DNA of 64,000 nucleotides from Tritrichomonas foetus (lineage: Eukaryota > Parabasalia > Tritrichomonadida > Tritrichomonadidae). The position numbers were made by a program, and so were the translations under genes. The stretch covers positions 1-64,000 of the forward strand of contig MLAK01000078.1 of the NCBI GenBank assembly GCA_001839685.1, written 5' to 3'. The notes beneath the pieces are model-generated. The model did not search any database, was not told the DNA's origin, and saw only the letters and a program-made list of their open reading frames with translations. Positions 1 to 11,600 of the stretch are shown in pieces. Positions within the stretch are counted from its first letter, which is position 1, and each line of letters starts with the position of its first letter.

Positions 1-861
1 AATATACATATGTGAGAATATAAAAAGTGAAATGATCCATTCTAACCGTACATTAATTTAATCAAAAAGTTATTTTAATATTGAAAAAAACTATCAATAA
101 AAATCTGACAATTGTCAGATTTTCGTCGAATTATAACCATATCTTGTAAAACAGAAAGGGGAAAAGTTTGCGATTTTGGGGTAATCTGTAGACAGTTCAA
201 TTTTTTCTTCAAAAAATGAAAGGAAAAAATTACTTTGGTTAATAGTCTGTGATAACACAAAATCATATTGTTAGTCTTATCGTATTGAGAGATATTGGTA
301 TGCAAAAATTGTCGATCTGTTTATTCAATTATCTAATATATTAACTTTTTGAAAATGATCTCAGAAATAAAACATGAAATATTATAGACATATCCCAGAA
401 AACAAAAAGAAAAATACTGTTTTTAATTAAAAAATAAATTATTTAATTATTATTTTATGTTAAATATCAATTAAAAATGTGATATCTTTTATTTTACGTG
501 GTTTTTTCAATCTTGAATGAACATTTTTTCCATGTGATCTGAAATTCATTCAATTTTTTTTAAATTCATCTAAATTTTACAATTCGTTTACATGTTTTTT
601 TTTTGTGAATGAAAAATTTGAATCAAATAAAAGTGTCACATACTTTTTCTGTGCATTACCCTCTTTAAAATTCAGGTCAAATTTATCGAATATTGTCAAA
701 TTGAATTAGTAAAGCTTTCAATTTCAAATGATTATTCGATAACTTTTTCAATAACTAATTAGTTGTGTATTGAATGAATAACCAAATAAATATTCAAATT
801 TGAAGTTGCGAATCATTCATTAAAAAAAGGAAATCTTCGATATCGCTTAATCAAGATTACA
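1..861. other. AT-rich upstream spacer, no convincing gene
   Basis: No supported gene. The stretch is very AT-rich with many short A and T runs. A 76-codon frame on the minus strand (75-305) has no recognisable domain and looks accidental. Close to the phosphatase gene there is a doubled TCATT element at 813-821. Confidence 0.6.
813..821 (+). promoter_or_regulatory. Initiator-like TCATTCATT upstream of the phosphatase gene
   Basis: Two overlapping TCATT pentamers match the trichomonad initiator consensus TCA(Y)(W). They lie 41-49 bases before the ATG at 862. That is longer than the very short leaders usual in trichomonads, so the assignment is tentative. Confidence 0.3.
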
Positions 862-2172
862 ATGGAAGAAGACACGAAATCGATTAAAGATATGCTCGTT
901 GATATGAACAAATGCCTTCAGTGCGACGTTTCGCAGGTTGCAAAAGGCAAGATTAAACTCAATCTCCCCAAATTTTCAGTGAATTCGTTATTAAATTTAA
1001 TAATGACCGTCAAAGAAATTCTCCAGAAAGAACCGACGATTATCGAGCTTCAATCTCCCGTTTCTGTTGTTGGCGATCTTCATGGACATTTTCTCGATTT
1101 GGTCAGAATTCTTCAAGGTTTTGGTCTTCCCATCGCACGGCAATATTTGTTTCTCGGTGATTTTGTTGACAGAGGCGAATTTTCAATTGAGACGGTTATT
1201 TACGTATATTTGCTGAAAGTGAATTTTCCAGAAAAAGTTTTTTTAATTCGTGGAAATCATGAATTTGAATACATTTGTTCGAGTTCTGGCTTTTTGAATG
1301 AAATTACAGAATTTTATGGTGATCGTCAATTATTTTATGCTTTCATTGATTCTTTTTCTGTCTTTCCAATGGCAGCCGTCATTGACGATACGATGCTAGC
1401 TGTTCATGGAGGAATTGGCCCAAATTTGAATGAGTTAAGTCAAATCAAAAATATGCAAAGACCAATTACAGAATTTGGTGATGATGTTTTGGATTCACTT
1501 TTGTGGAGTGATCCATCCACAGAAATTTCAGGTTTCGAAACTTCCAAACGCGGGAGTGGTTATTTATTTGGATATGATTCATTAAAAAAGTTTTTAGATT
1601 CAAATGGACTCACAAAATTGATTAGAGGTCATGAATGTGTCCATGATGGAGTCTTCGAAATGTTTAATGGCATGCTTGTTACTGTTTTTTCTGCTTCAAA
1701 TTATTGCGGATCAGTTGGAAACAAAGCAGCTGTTTATACAATTAAAGATAAAAAAAATTTCGACGTGAAAAGATTTCAACCTCTTCCTTACTTCAAAAGA
1801 ACATCAGCTTTATATCCAGGATCAATGTCAGCGAGATTGGATCCTGATGAAGATGAAGAATTACTGGAATTAAGAAGGAAAAGACGCCAAAACCTTGAAA
1901 CGTCATCTTTAAACAATATTCCCCACAGACCTCCTCGACCACCCCCGAAACCAGTGCCACAAGCAAACATTAAAAAGGTGGAAGGTTCTTCTGCCAACAG
2001 AAAAACAAGAAGCGAGCTTGCACAACTCAGCCAAAGGGCCCATCAGCAACAACAACAACAGCAAAAAGCAGTGGCAGCACATGTAAAGAGAGCTGCAAAC
2101 GACAGCAAATTAATGATCCAAAAGAGGCAACCAAGAAGGATGATAATCAGCCCCGTTCGTCCTCACAAATAA
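862..2172 (+). CDS. PPP-family serine/threonine protein phosphatase (PP1/PP2A-like)
   Basis: A 436-residue metallophosphatase. All PPP signature motifs are visible: GDLHG (71-75), GDFVDRG (99-105), RGNHE (130-134), the HGG histidine (182), LLWSDP (213-218), RGHE (255-258) and SASNYCG (277-283). These supply the metal ligands and the catalytic histidine, so the enzyme should be active on phosphoserine/threonine substrates. After the core (about residue 305) comes a basic C-terminal extension of about 130 residues, with a proline run near 350-365 and a short polyglutamine run near 393. Such an extension is not part of PP1 or PP2A cores and may direct localisation. The start is the first ATG in frame. 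The next gene is convergent. Family assignment is secure; the PP1 versus PP2A subclass is not. Confidence 0.93.
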   Translation: MEEDTKSIKDMLVDMNKCLQCDVSQVAKGKIKLNLPKFSVNSLLNLIMTVKEILQKEPTIIELQSPVSVVGDLHGHFLDLVRILQGFGLPIARQYLFLGDFVDRGEFSIETVIYVYLLKVNFPEKVFLIRGNHEFEYICSSSGFLNEITEFYGDRQLFYAFIDSFSVFPMAAVIDDTMLAVHGGIGPNLNELSQIKNMQRPITEFGDDVLDSLLWSDPSTEISGFETSKRGSGYLFGYDSLKKFLDSNGLTKLIRGHECVHDGVFEMFNGMLVTVFSASNYCGSVGNKAAVYTIKDKKNFDVKRFQPLPYFKRTSALYPGSMSARLDPDEDEELLELRRKRRQNLETSSLNNIPHRPPRPPPKPVPQANIKKVEGSSANRKTRSELAQLSQRAHQQQQQQQKAVAAHVKRAANDSKLMIQKRQPRRMIISPVRPHK

Positions 2173-2641
2173 TTTTTCATTATTTCTGCGTTTTTTTCAT
2201 GAATATTTTTTTGAAAAACTCTTTTCTTTTAAATAAGAGAAAAGTGGAAAAATCAAATGAAGATTTCTTTCATGTTTATATTTATATTATATAGAGATTT
2301 TGATAATCATAAGAATTAATTAAAATATATTGGTTTGAAAAATGACTATTTTGAATTAAATTCATAAAAAGAAATTAGATTTTCTGTTGATGATAAGCAG
2401 CAAAATAGAGATTATTGAAGAAATGGTTATGAATTTTGTTTTTTTGCTGAATTTTTGCGATGTTTTCAGATATTTATGTATTTGTTTTGTTTGATTAAAA
2501 TAAAAACTGATCAATTCATATTATCTTTTTAATATTTCTTTATTAATCTCTTTGTCTTGATATCTTATTTTCTATAAAAAAAGCAGATTGTGAATGGTTC
2601 AATGGCATTTTATTAATATTATAATTAGACGATGTTTTCAT
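2173..2641. other. Convergent intergenic spacer
   Basis: AT-rich 3' to 3' spacer between the phosphatase and the initiator-binding protein gene. I see no gene or repeat in it. Confidence 0.6.
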
Positions 2642-3634
2642 TTAAAATTCATATTGAAAAGATAATTCTTCCAAATCCTGGAAGTTATATAAGTATGGGA
2701 GAGAAAAATTAGGTTGTTCAAACAAAAGAAAGCTCGAATCAGCTTCCAGATTCAAAGGTGCTTCAATATCTTCGAATATCAAATTAGGAGATTCAATGAA
2801 AAACTGTGCTGATTCTTCATCAATTGGATCTTTATTCGAAGGTAAGTTTTCCTTTTCATTGTATTTGGCATGAAATTGATCTTCTTGGCTACTTGGTGAA
2901 CAAACATCATTTGCAATGAAATCAAACTGGTCAGGAGTACTACTTTCGAGCGTAATAACCGGTTGTCTGCTAGTGTTTTTGTTAAATTCATCATTATTGC
3001 CAAATTTTGCGATCTCTTTATTGATTTCTACATTTAATGGTGATTTAAATTCTTTAATATTATCATTAGCTATCTTATTCAATTCTTGTGAAGTTTCAAC
3101 ATTACTCAGGAGAATATGAACATTATGTTGATTCGAATTCATGTCTTGATTGGTGGTGCGAATTATACTCCTAAATGGACTGTGATATGATGTACTATTT
3201 AGTAAAGATTGTCGAATGGATTTTGTCTGATGTGGAGAAATCCATTCAAATAATTCTGCATCTTCAGCTGTTGTTTTCATGCTGAAAGATAAATCCTTAT
3301 GTTGCATGTAACTCCATCTTATGATGTTTACATTGTTTTCATTTGTATCAAAAATGTTATTATAATATTTCTTTTTATGATTTTTTATGAGGAGAAATCC
3401 ATGAGTTCTGAAATCATAGTTAAGAGTGTTTCGTTTGATATTAATGAATTTAGAAAAAGTGCCTTTTTCAACTGCAAATACAAATTCAGCTTCCCATTTA
3501 ATCCCAATTTTTCCAACCGCCGATGGATTCACTGTTGTATAGGCCAAACACTGCTGCAAGCGAACAACAAACTTCATATCTCGCTTAGAGATTGCAGATT
3601 GAAAATCGCTAATGGGGAGAGCTAATAAATTCAT
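2642..3634 (-). CDS. Initiator-binding protein (IBP39-type IBD domain)
   Basis: A 330-residue protein. The first about 125 residues resemble the initiator-binding domain of Trichomonas vaginalis IBP39. The pattern IG-x2-W followed by a basic stretch and the motif INIKRNTLNYDFRTHGF (about residues 65-81) lines up with the recognition-helix segment remembered for IBP39 (IKLNTLNVNLRDLAF). In T. vaginalis this winged-helix domain binds the TCA(Y)(W) initiator at transcription start sites. The rest (about 130-330) is Asn/Ser/Glu-rich, lacks clear domains and ends in an acidic-aromatic stretch (DLEELSFQYEF), comparable to the tail by which IBP39 contacts RNA polymerase II; that last comparison is an inference. 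The gene itself starts three bases after a TCATT initiator-like site. Trichomonads carry several IBD paralogues, so orthology to IBP39 itself is uncertain. Confidence 0.82.
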   Translation of the reverse strand: MNLLALPISDFQSAISKRDMKFVVRLQQCLAYTTVNPSAVGKIGIKWEAEFVFAVEKGTFSKFINIKRNTLNYDFRTHGFLLIKNHKKKYYNNIFDTNENNVNIIRWSYMQHKDLSFSMKTTAEDAELFEWISPHQTKSIRQSLLNSTSYHSPFRSIIRTTNQDMNSNQHNVHILLSNVETSQELNKIANDNIKEFKSPLNVEINKEIAKFGNNDEFNKNTSRQPVITLESSTPDQFDFIANDVCSPSSQEDQFHAKYNEKENLPSNKDPIDEESAQFFIESPNLIFEDIEAPLNLEADSSFLLFEQPNFSLPYLYNFQDLEELSFQYEF

Positions 3635-3639
3635 AATGA
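3635..3639 (-). promoter_or_regulatory. Initiator-like TCATT abutting the IBP gene start
   Basis: On the minus strand the bases read TCATT immediately followed by the ATG. This matches the trichomonad initiator and would give a leader of about three bases. Extremely short leaders are known in trichomonads. Confidence 0.45.
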
Positions 3640-4270
3640 ATCAGTTCCCGAGTGAAGGAGTTCTCAATTTCTTTCAAAATTATGTATAGAATTATTGGTG
3701 AACAAAAACAGAAAGTATATTGAAAATTATTAATTTAACACCGTATATTATGATATAATTAATATTAATTTATTTATTAAATATATTATCTGTGATATTA
3801 TAAAAATAAGATTCTTAAAATCGCTAGAAATTAATGCTATTTTAAGTAATTTCTCAAATTGAACAATTATTTTGAGATATAATACTCTTTATTGATAATT
3901 AAATGTATATTCGACCTTAAAATGTCAAAAAGAATTCTCTCTACAAAAGTCACAGAATAAGAATTTCGACTAAATCTCACAAAAGTTGTGATTATTTTCT
4001 GTCAAATTTGAATAAGCATAGAAATATTGAATATAATTTTCAATAGCGACAAATAATCAAGAAAATCAACTGCAAAATTTGTTTAGTCATGTAACTTGAA
4101 AGTTTTTTAAAGATTGTTCGAAAGGCTTTATTAGCTTCCCATGCTTATTTTAAACATATTTGTATGAAATTCTACTATTGTATTCAAATTTGACTTTTAT
4201 ATCTCATTACAAAAGAATTTAATCTAATCATATTTATTATTTTAATAATATTTAACCATATCATTCAATC
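3640..4270. other. Intergenic spacer between two minus-strand genes
   Basis: AT-rich, no gene-like frame. It holds the 3' flank of the first surface-protein gene and the upstream region of the IBP gene. Confidence 0.6.
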
Positions 4271-7200
4271 CTAATCACTCACTCTCAGAGCTTTTACATC
4301 ATTTGATTCGTCAGAGTAGTCCATTTGCTCATCATCTTTTAAGACACAATTTCCAGTTACTGCTAAAATAAAAGTAATCACAAAAACACCTCCAAAAATA
4401 CCTATTCCAATATAAAATGCAAGATTGTTTGTATAAGTAGGTTTGTGAACATTTTCAACAATATGGACATCTGATGAATTACCTGATTGTCCTACAACTG
4501 TAATTTTTGGCATTGTTAGAAGCTCAGTATCTAAATCCAAATTGTCCGAAGTTACAACCACTGTAAAATCAGAAGGAATGTCAACATTGTGCCAAGATCG
4601 GTCAAAATAAATTGATGGAGCAGTATTTGTCATCTTTAAAGTGAAGTTTGTTAAAACTGAACTTGGTTTCCCGTTCACTGATAATGTAATTCTTTCATTT
4701 TGTGAAGTTTCGATTTCCAGTATTGCAGAATCACTACTCTGTTCAATTAATGCTGTTTCATTATTATTGAAATCAATCATAGTAACAGAATCCTTACCAA
4801 CAATTATTTGCTTAATAATATTATTTTCCATATAGAAATTGGAGTTTACCGTTATGGGCAAGGAAAACTGTTCGTTTAATATGGATTGACAATTAAAAAC
4901 AGTTAATTTATCGACTGTCATATTCAAAAGTTGATGGCCAGTTTGAGATATTCTTGATTTATCATCAAAATTCAATTCAATTACTTCAAAGTTAATGGAC
5001 GAATTTGGATCATATTCATTTGTATCTTCTGCATCATCACTTAGTATATTGGCTGTTGAATTCCAATTAAAAGTAGCATTCACAATTGATAATATTACAT
5101 TTTTGAAATAAAATTGATTTACAGAGAGAGTTGAATATGCAATAATAATATTTGCATTATTATCCGATGACATATCAACAATACTTGCAAGGATAGCCTG
5201 CTGTGGAATAAGTGTTTTATATGCAGTTGTTAAATTGATAATAGGTCCAATTCTGGTATTCTTATTCCCAGTAAATGTCGAATTAGTAACGCCAGTCATC
5301 TGAGAAATATTATTATAATAGCACACTCCTGTTATAGGGGGTTCAAGTAAAATCATTGGAATGTTAAAATTATCGGCCCCTAGAATAATTTCACTCATGT
5401 GAATAATGCGAACTTTTTGCATTACTTCATAAAGTTCAACATATTCTTCAAAGCTACGATTAAAAAATACGTTGGGACTTCCAGTTGTCACTAGATTTAA
5501 AGCTAAAATTTCGGACTCTTTTAGACGACTAGCAATAGATAAGTTAACTAAATCATTTGTTGAAGTAATCAAGTTATAAGTATCAGTCAGCCCAGGTAGT
5601 TTTACACCTGTGGGATCATTTCCATCGATTATGATATTTACACTATTATTATCAAATGTTAATGATAAGAGATGTTCTTGTACATCCATAGTAATGCTAT
5701 TGAGATCATAGACACCTATTTTATAGCATCTTGTTTGGTTTGTTGCAACAGCTGCATCAGGGAGGACAATTGGACATTCGTTATACCTCAAACTAATTCC
5801 CATAATAAATGCTGTAACAGAATCAGGAGACATCAATATCAGCTGAATATCACCCGATATCACAATAAAATAAAATTCATTGATTTCCATTAATGATGAA
5901 TTATAGTCATTAATTGTTATATTTAATGGTGGATTGTTATTACTGGCATCATTCAGGTATTGAAAAGTAAAAACAGTTGAGTTGGGAAATGGCGTTCCAT
6001 TTTTTTCACCAAGAATAACTGCCAACCCATCATATGGAATATCAACAAAAATGTAAATTGGAGGAATTTCCATATCAATATTTGTTGCAGTCACTCTATT
6101 TTCAAAGAAAAGAGCTGTGCTTGTTGTAGTAGTATACACTGTTTCTTCTGCCATTTTCACAGTAATATTTTCGGTTCCTAAATAGAAATCCATTTCGTAA
6201 TCATCATCACTATCAGAAAATGAGATAAAATATCGAGTCATGCTTTTTCCAGTAGGTGGAGTGTGCTGGGCATTATATCTCAATCGGGTGGTTGCAAATG
6301 CTGAACAATGTGGAATGTTAATAGTTGCATATGATTGAATATAAATATAACCTTCCAATTCTGCAGGCGAGGTTCGATCAAGCGTTAGCTCTTCAGTTAT
6401 AATTAATCTTCCAGTGAATGATGCAATTGATTTTGCATCTGTCTTCAACATTTTCATATCAATAACAGTATTAGCATCAAAGTTAAGTGGAGTAGACTTT
6501 AATGAAATATTGGTAATTATTGCTGTTATTTCAATATCTATTGATAAAGAATTGACATTGATAAATGATGCAATGGCTTCTTTTGATGTTCCAGTGATTT
6601 TATTTCCTTTTAAAGATAGTTTTGTAACTCGTTCAGTATCTGCTGCCATAAACTGTAATTGAATACCTTCATTGACAAAAGAATATAAGTTTAATTGAAG
6701 CGTGTCTGTAACTGTTGGAGCAACATATAACTTAAAGATTGTTCCATTTTCTGCTGTGGCAATATGATTTAAAAACCAATCTTCTTTCCCAGTTACGTAA
6801 TGATCTTCATCACTTGGAACAGCATAATCTTCGCATTCCTGATTAGATAAACATGTAGAATATCTCCCTTTATAGCACAAGCAAAATATATAACTTTGAG
6901 AACCAGTATTGGAAATAGTGTTAATAGTTTCTTCATTGTCTAACAAATGTGAATTAATCGGTTTTATTGTATTTTCATTTAATTCAATCAGATTTTCTGG
7001 TATTGTAAATACTTGGTTGGTATTTATTATTTTATTACAATGTATTTTTTGAATTCTGTTAGCTGTAATTCCAATAGCATCAGTAATAAACTTGTTACAA
7101 TTAACCTCAATTAATTCTCGGTTTGAATTCAATAAAAATGAATTAATAAGCTTGAACTTTTTCGCTGTAATATTTTTTTCATCAAAAAACAAAGTGATTG

Positions 7201-7522
7201 ATTCAGCAGTGATTGAAATTTCATTAGATAAGCCAACTATCTTAACAGATTGTTTCCATTCACAACCAACTAATTTAATTGTTTTATTTCGAATACTCGT
7301 TAAATTTAATTCAATTGACTTGGTATATGCTGATCCATAGATATGAAATTCTATAGTTTCATCTTTGTTTAATACATCTTTCACCTGAGTCGAATTAATA
7401 ATGTCTTCTTCTGAATGAAATTTTTGGCAGTGTTTTGTAAGTGTGCATTGATTCCCCGGACGGTCGTTTTGACAAAGACAGTATTTGCGACTAGATACCA
7501 CTAATACTAAAATGGAAAACAT
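4271..7522 (-). CDS. Large type I surface protein, DRPG-cysteine family, member 1
   Basis: A 1083-residue predicted type I membrane protein, one of three relatives in this window. A short signal peptide (about 1-10) leads directly into a cysteine module, CLCQNDRPG followed by C-x5-C (about 15-33). A second, similar module (FCLCYKGR then EC-x2-YAVP) lies near residues 213-235, and a third conserved Cys pair (CPIVLP then RCYKIG) near the middle. The rest is a long Asn-glycosylation-rich, beta-strand-like ectodomain without known domains. It ends with a conserved YTNNLAF lead-in, one transmembrane helix (about 1030-1058) and a short acidic tail containing DDEQMDYS. Unlike the other two members it has no repetitive tail. 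It is head-to-head with member 2. The function is unknown; a surface adhesin or coat role is an inference from topology. Confidence 0.88.
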   Translation of the reverse strand: MFSILVLVVSSRKYCLCQNDRPGNQCTLTKHCQKFHSEEDIINSTQVKDVLNKDETIEFHIYGSAYTKSIELNLTSIRNKTIKLVGCEWKQSVKIVGLSNEISITAESITLFFDEKNITAKKFKLINSFLLNSNRELIEVNCNKFITDAIGITANRIQKIHCNKIINTNQVFTIPENLIELNENTIKPINSHLLDNEETINTISNTGSQSYIFCLCYKGRYSTCLSNQECEDYAVPSDEDHYVTGKEDWFLNHIATAENGTIFKLYVAPTVTDTLQLNLYSFVNEGIQLQFMAADTERVTKLSLKGNKITGTSKEAIASFINVNSLSIDIEITAIITNISLKSTPLNFDANTVIDMKMLKTDAKSIASFTGRLIITEELTLDRTSPAELEGYIYIQSYATINIPHCSAFATTRLRYNAQHTPPTGKSMTRYFISFSDSDDDYEMDFYLGTENITVKMAEETVYTTTTSTALFFENRVTATNIDMEIPPIYIFVDIPYDGLAVILGEKNGTPFPNSTVFTFQYLNDASNNNPPLNITINDYNSSLMEINEFYFIVISGDIQLILMSPDSVTAFIMGISLRYNECPIVLPDAAVATNQTRCYKIGVYDLNSITMDVQEHLLSLTFDNNSVNIIIDGNDPTGVKLPGLTDTYNLITSTNDLVNLSIASRLKESEILALNLVTTGSPNVFFNRSFEEYVELYEVMQKVRIIHMSEIILGADNFNIPMILLEPPITGVCYYNNISQMTGVTNSTFTGNKNTRIGPIINLTTAYKTLIPQQAILASIVDMSSDNNANIIIAYSTLSVNQFYFKNVILSIVNATFNWNSTANILSDDAEDTNEYDPNSSINFEVIELNFDDKSRISQTGHQLLNMTVDKLTVFNCQSILNEQFSLPITVNSNFYMENNIIKQIIVGKDSVTMIDFNNNETALIEQSSDSAILEIETSQNERITLSVNGKPSSVLTNFTLKMTNTAPSIYFDRSWHNVDIPSDFTVVVTSDNLDLDTELLTMPKITVVGQSGNSSDVHIVENVHKPTYTNNLAFYIGIGIFGGVFVITFILAVTGNCVLKDDEQMDYSDESNDVKALRVSD

Positions 7523-8656
7523 CTATTTATGTAAAATATTTCCCTATTGGAAAAAAGGTGATGTGAAATCATCTAATATTTTACTCTGATGAAAGTTGGT
7601 ATTTATTTTGATCCTAATATATGATTTGTTCATAATATTGCGTGCTTAAATTTCGAATTTATTCGAACATGTGATGTTCAAAAAGATTACACTGATCGAG
7701 ATTTCTGAGACCAGAAAAGTTGCTAAAATGACGATAAAAATTACAGCTTTCTCTTTATAAAGAAGAATTAATAGGAGATACAAATACTTCCAAGTTCGAG
7801 GTTGTTCAAAAATTTTAATGTGAACGAATATATTTGAGAAATAAGCCATTATTTCCTATCAAATTTCCATCGATTCAAAAATGTTGTATTTTATTTTCTT
7901 TTTGTTTTGATGCGAACCCGAGTCTGGACCAGTCATCAGTATTGATATAAAAACACAAACAGCCTACATGACAAACATTTTATATAACCATGACATTCAC
8001 CATCAAGCCCAAATGATGAATATATTGGTTGATCATTATTTGAATCCTATATTGTCAACAGTTACTTCAGTACAAATATTTGAATCATCTATTCATTCAT
8101 TTATAGAAAACAAAATAATTTTACGAAAGGACTGCGATGATGGTGACAATATTCATTTGGATTTAATGGATAATTATATAAAATTCTTCAAATTCATTAG
8201 GATAAGCTAGTTTTTTCAAAAATTACGAACCAAAAATGAAATCACAGAATGGAAATTTTGTTTCTATTAATAATTTCCATTACCTGAATTCAATTTCATA
8301 AATAAATGCAAAAACATTTATTTATTGATCAATAAGATGCATATAACCTTTTATATTTAGATGAAATATCGCAACAAAATTTATGAACTTTTTAAATAGG
8401 CATACACTTTTCAGAAATGATGATACTTTTTCTGACATCATTCTGAATTCAATGTATAAATTGACCATACATATTCAATTTAGTGCGGTTAGCTTGTTTC
8501 TATTCGCATATTTACGCTTTCTAAAGTGTTTCAAAATTTAATAAAATTAAAAATTTGCTCTGACTGCGCCATTTTGCACAAAATTTTAGAGAATGATCGT
8601 GATTTTTGAATACTTTATGTTTTTTTGAGAGAAAAACGATTACTTTTTATGGAAAA
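7523..8656. other. Divergent promoter region between surface-protein members 1 and 2
   Basis: About 1.1 kb separate the two head-to-head surface genes. Two short frames exist (7646-7849 minus, hydrophobic; 7968-8210 plus) but neither has a recognisable domain, so I do not call them genes. Regulatory sequence for both surface genes must lie here. Confidence 0.5.
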
Positions 8657-11600
8657 ATGTTTTTCTCCTTTTTCTTCGCCTTTTCAGCAGCTTCACGACA
8701 ATTTTGCCTTTGCCAACCCGATAGACCAGGAAATGTGTGCAGCTTGCAGAAAAAGTGCCACAAATTCAATTCAGATTCAGAAATTATAATTTATGAAAAA
8801 TTCAATTTTTCACGAAATTGGAAATTCATTACTGAAGACAAAGAATTGGAAAAAATCGGCCTCAAAGTTTTTGGATCAACTCCTGCAAGTCCGATCGTTT
8901 TAGATATTTCGATATTTGATGGCAAAAAAGTGTCATTTTTTGGTGGAGAATTCAATCAAATGGTAAAATTAGTGAATTTAAACCCTGACAAACCACCAAA
9001 ATTTTCACTGTCGGCCAAAAATATTCAATTGTTTTATGATGATTCACAAATTGTACAATTTGATAAGAAAACAGATTTAACATTCGAAGATTTAAATTTA
9101 CACAATAGTATATTAAAAGGATCAAGAAAATTGAGAATTATTGCAAATAAAGTTTTCGGTGATTCAAAATCTCTTTCATCGCAGTTTTATGAAATGATAA
9201 AATGTGGACAAATCACTTCGAACAATAATGATAAAATAACTGCACCATATAATATCATTAGCTCACTTCTCTCTCTTCCAGAAGAAGAAAGCAAAAATGA
9301 AAAATTTAATGACAATTTGAATGCTTATTTATCACCTAATCAAAATTTCCAAACACTAGAGATTGATTTATTGAATGGTGCCGATTCGGATATACCTGAT
9401 TCAAAAATGACTAAATCAAATAAAGCTGTTGAAAATGAGAGTAGGTACTATTCTCGCATTTATAAGTACTGCCTTTCAACAACAGCACGACTTTCAAGAG
9501 CAATTTCTCAATTAGAATGTGAATCTTTTTCTGTTCCTGAAGCAAATTATACAGATGGAAAATCTTCGGATTTCTTAGTTAATATTTCTCAGACGCCATC
9601 AAATTCAACAATAAAATTATATTTGACAGCATCAACTGAAAGTGATCCCATTAAAATAAATCTTCGTAAATTTCAAAACAATAATATAACGCTGGAAATT
9701 TTAAAGGCTGATTCAGATATCATTGCTGCTTTTCAACTTAAAGGAAATCAAGAAGAACAACAAATCAGTTTAAAGGCAACCAATATAAATTATTTAACTA
9801 TTGACGCTGAATATTTAACGAAATTTTCCAACATTTCCCTATCAGCATCTCCATTGAAATTAATAAATGCAATTTCGTCAACTCATTTGAAAAGAGTCTA
9901 CACTGATTCAATGTCAATTGCTTCATTCGAAGGAAATATTTCAATTATTGAATCAATAACTCTTGATCGAACAACACCAATGAAATTGAATAGAACTGTT
10001 TTTCTATTTCCAAATGCAACTTTATATGTTAAACAATACAGAAACTTTCCACGCGCTCGTTTGGGTCATTCTTCTGGAGATAATTACTACTTTTGGGTTC
10101 TTTCAGATGCGAATGAAGATTCTAAAATGAATTTTTATTATAACGATACAATTAATTTATACTTCACTGACGAAGCAATTAATGAAATTCCACCGTCATT
10201 GACTTTTTCGACTACAAAAGATTTCTATTCAAACTCGGCAGCTACCAAATTAAGGGATCAGCATCCATTTGTGAATGTTACTGTGATTGTTCCAGAAACA
10301 GGACTTGCATTAACTTTTGGTACAGGAAATGGCGAAATGGCTCTTCCCAGAACAACAAGTTTTTTGGTGTCACCAATAGAAAAAAATCTGGCTATTGAAA
10401 TTAATTTGACTATTAATGACTTTGAATCTATTCGTAATAATGTTACAGAAATGTACTTTTTGATTTTCTATAAAGAATTCTCCATCAATGTAATGACATC
10501 AGGAACTTTGGTTCCTTATCTGAATGGTGTTAACGAAAAATATAATATAACAAATGGCAAATGTAATGGTATCATTCCATTTCCTAAATTTATTTCGGAA
10601 AACAAATGTTACCAAATAGGTGGCTATAACTTGTCAAGAGTTACATTAGATGTTCAAAGCTATTTAAATAGCCTTTACTTTTCCTCTAATACAGTGAATA
10701 TTGGAACAGGTAATATTTCTACTAAACTGCCACCAATTGCAAGTGAATTAAGAGTTGCATCGAATTCAACAGAAAACATTAACATCAGTATTAATGAGAG
10801 TGGAAACGTTAGTGAAACCACGCCTTTTACACTTGCACTTTCATCCTCACCAGTCATATTATTTGATGATAGTTTTAAAACTGTTCCCAAAAATATTACT
10901 AGCAAACTCACAATTTTGCATGGGGGGATTGACTTACAATTAAATGCAAATGGAATACCAATTCCTATAGTTAAGCTTGATGACCCAGTTTTAGGTGTTA
11001 GCTATAATACGAGTGCAAAGTTCACTGATACCCCTATTGACGAAAATTTTTTCGAAAAAAGCAATACACGATATGGACCAGTTGTAAGAGCAACCGTTAA
11101 AGCTGGCATAACAATTCCACAGAGTGCATTTTTAGCAAAAAATGTAATATTGAGAGGTGAATCAGAAAATGCTCAGGTTACTTTTGTTTACTGGAACCTT
11201 TCTGTCTGTTCTTATGAATTTGATCAAATGAAAATTAAATTTATTAATGTGATTGATGCCCCAAAATTCGATAACGTTTTATTAGCTGACAACAAAGATG
11301 AAGAGAATGATATCAATAATACAATACCAGATAAAACGGTGTACTTTAGAGCTCATAAACTGAGTTTCGCAAATAAGGCTTTTATCCAGCAAGATACAGC
11401 AAAAAATAACTTAACAATGGAAGTCGAGTCTTTAGTTATTGCATCACCTGAGTCAATTCCAAATAGCTCATTCATCGAACCAATCAATGTAACATCAAAT
11501 TTTACATTCGAAGGTTACGCTAACCAAATTTTCTTTGGAAATGATACCATTAGATTAGTTGGAGAAAAGACTACTTCAGTTGCTATTAAACAAAACAGTA

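Noticed and set aside
75..305. 76-codon minus-strand frame near the left edge
   Set aside because: No domain, composition like the surrounding AT-rich DNA, no promoter-like element.
7646..8210. Two small frames (67 and 80 codons) in the divergent surface-gene spacer
   Set aside because: No recognisable domain; length is within chance for this region, although the hydrophobic 67-codon frame cannot be fully excluded.
8606..8656. TTG-initiated extension of surface member 2
   Set aside because: A non-ATG start is unlikely, and the ATG at 8657 begins a clean signal peptide matching its relatives.
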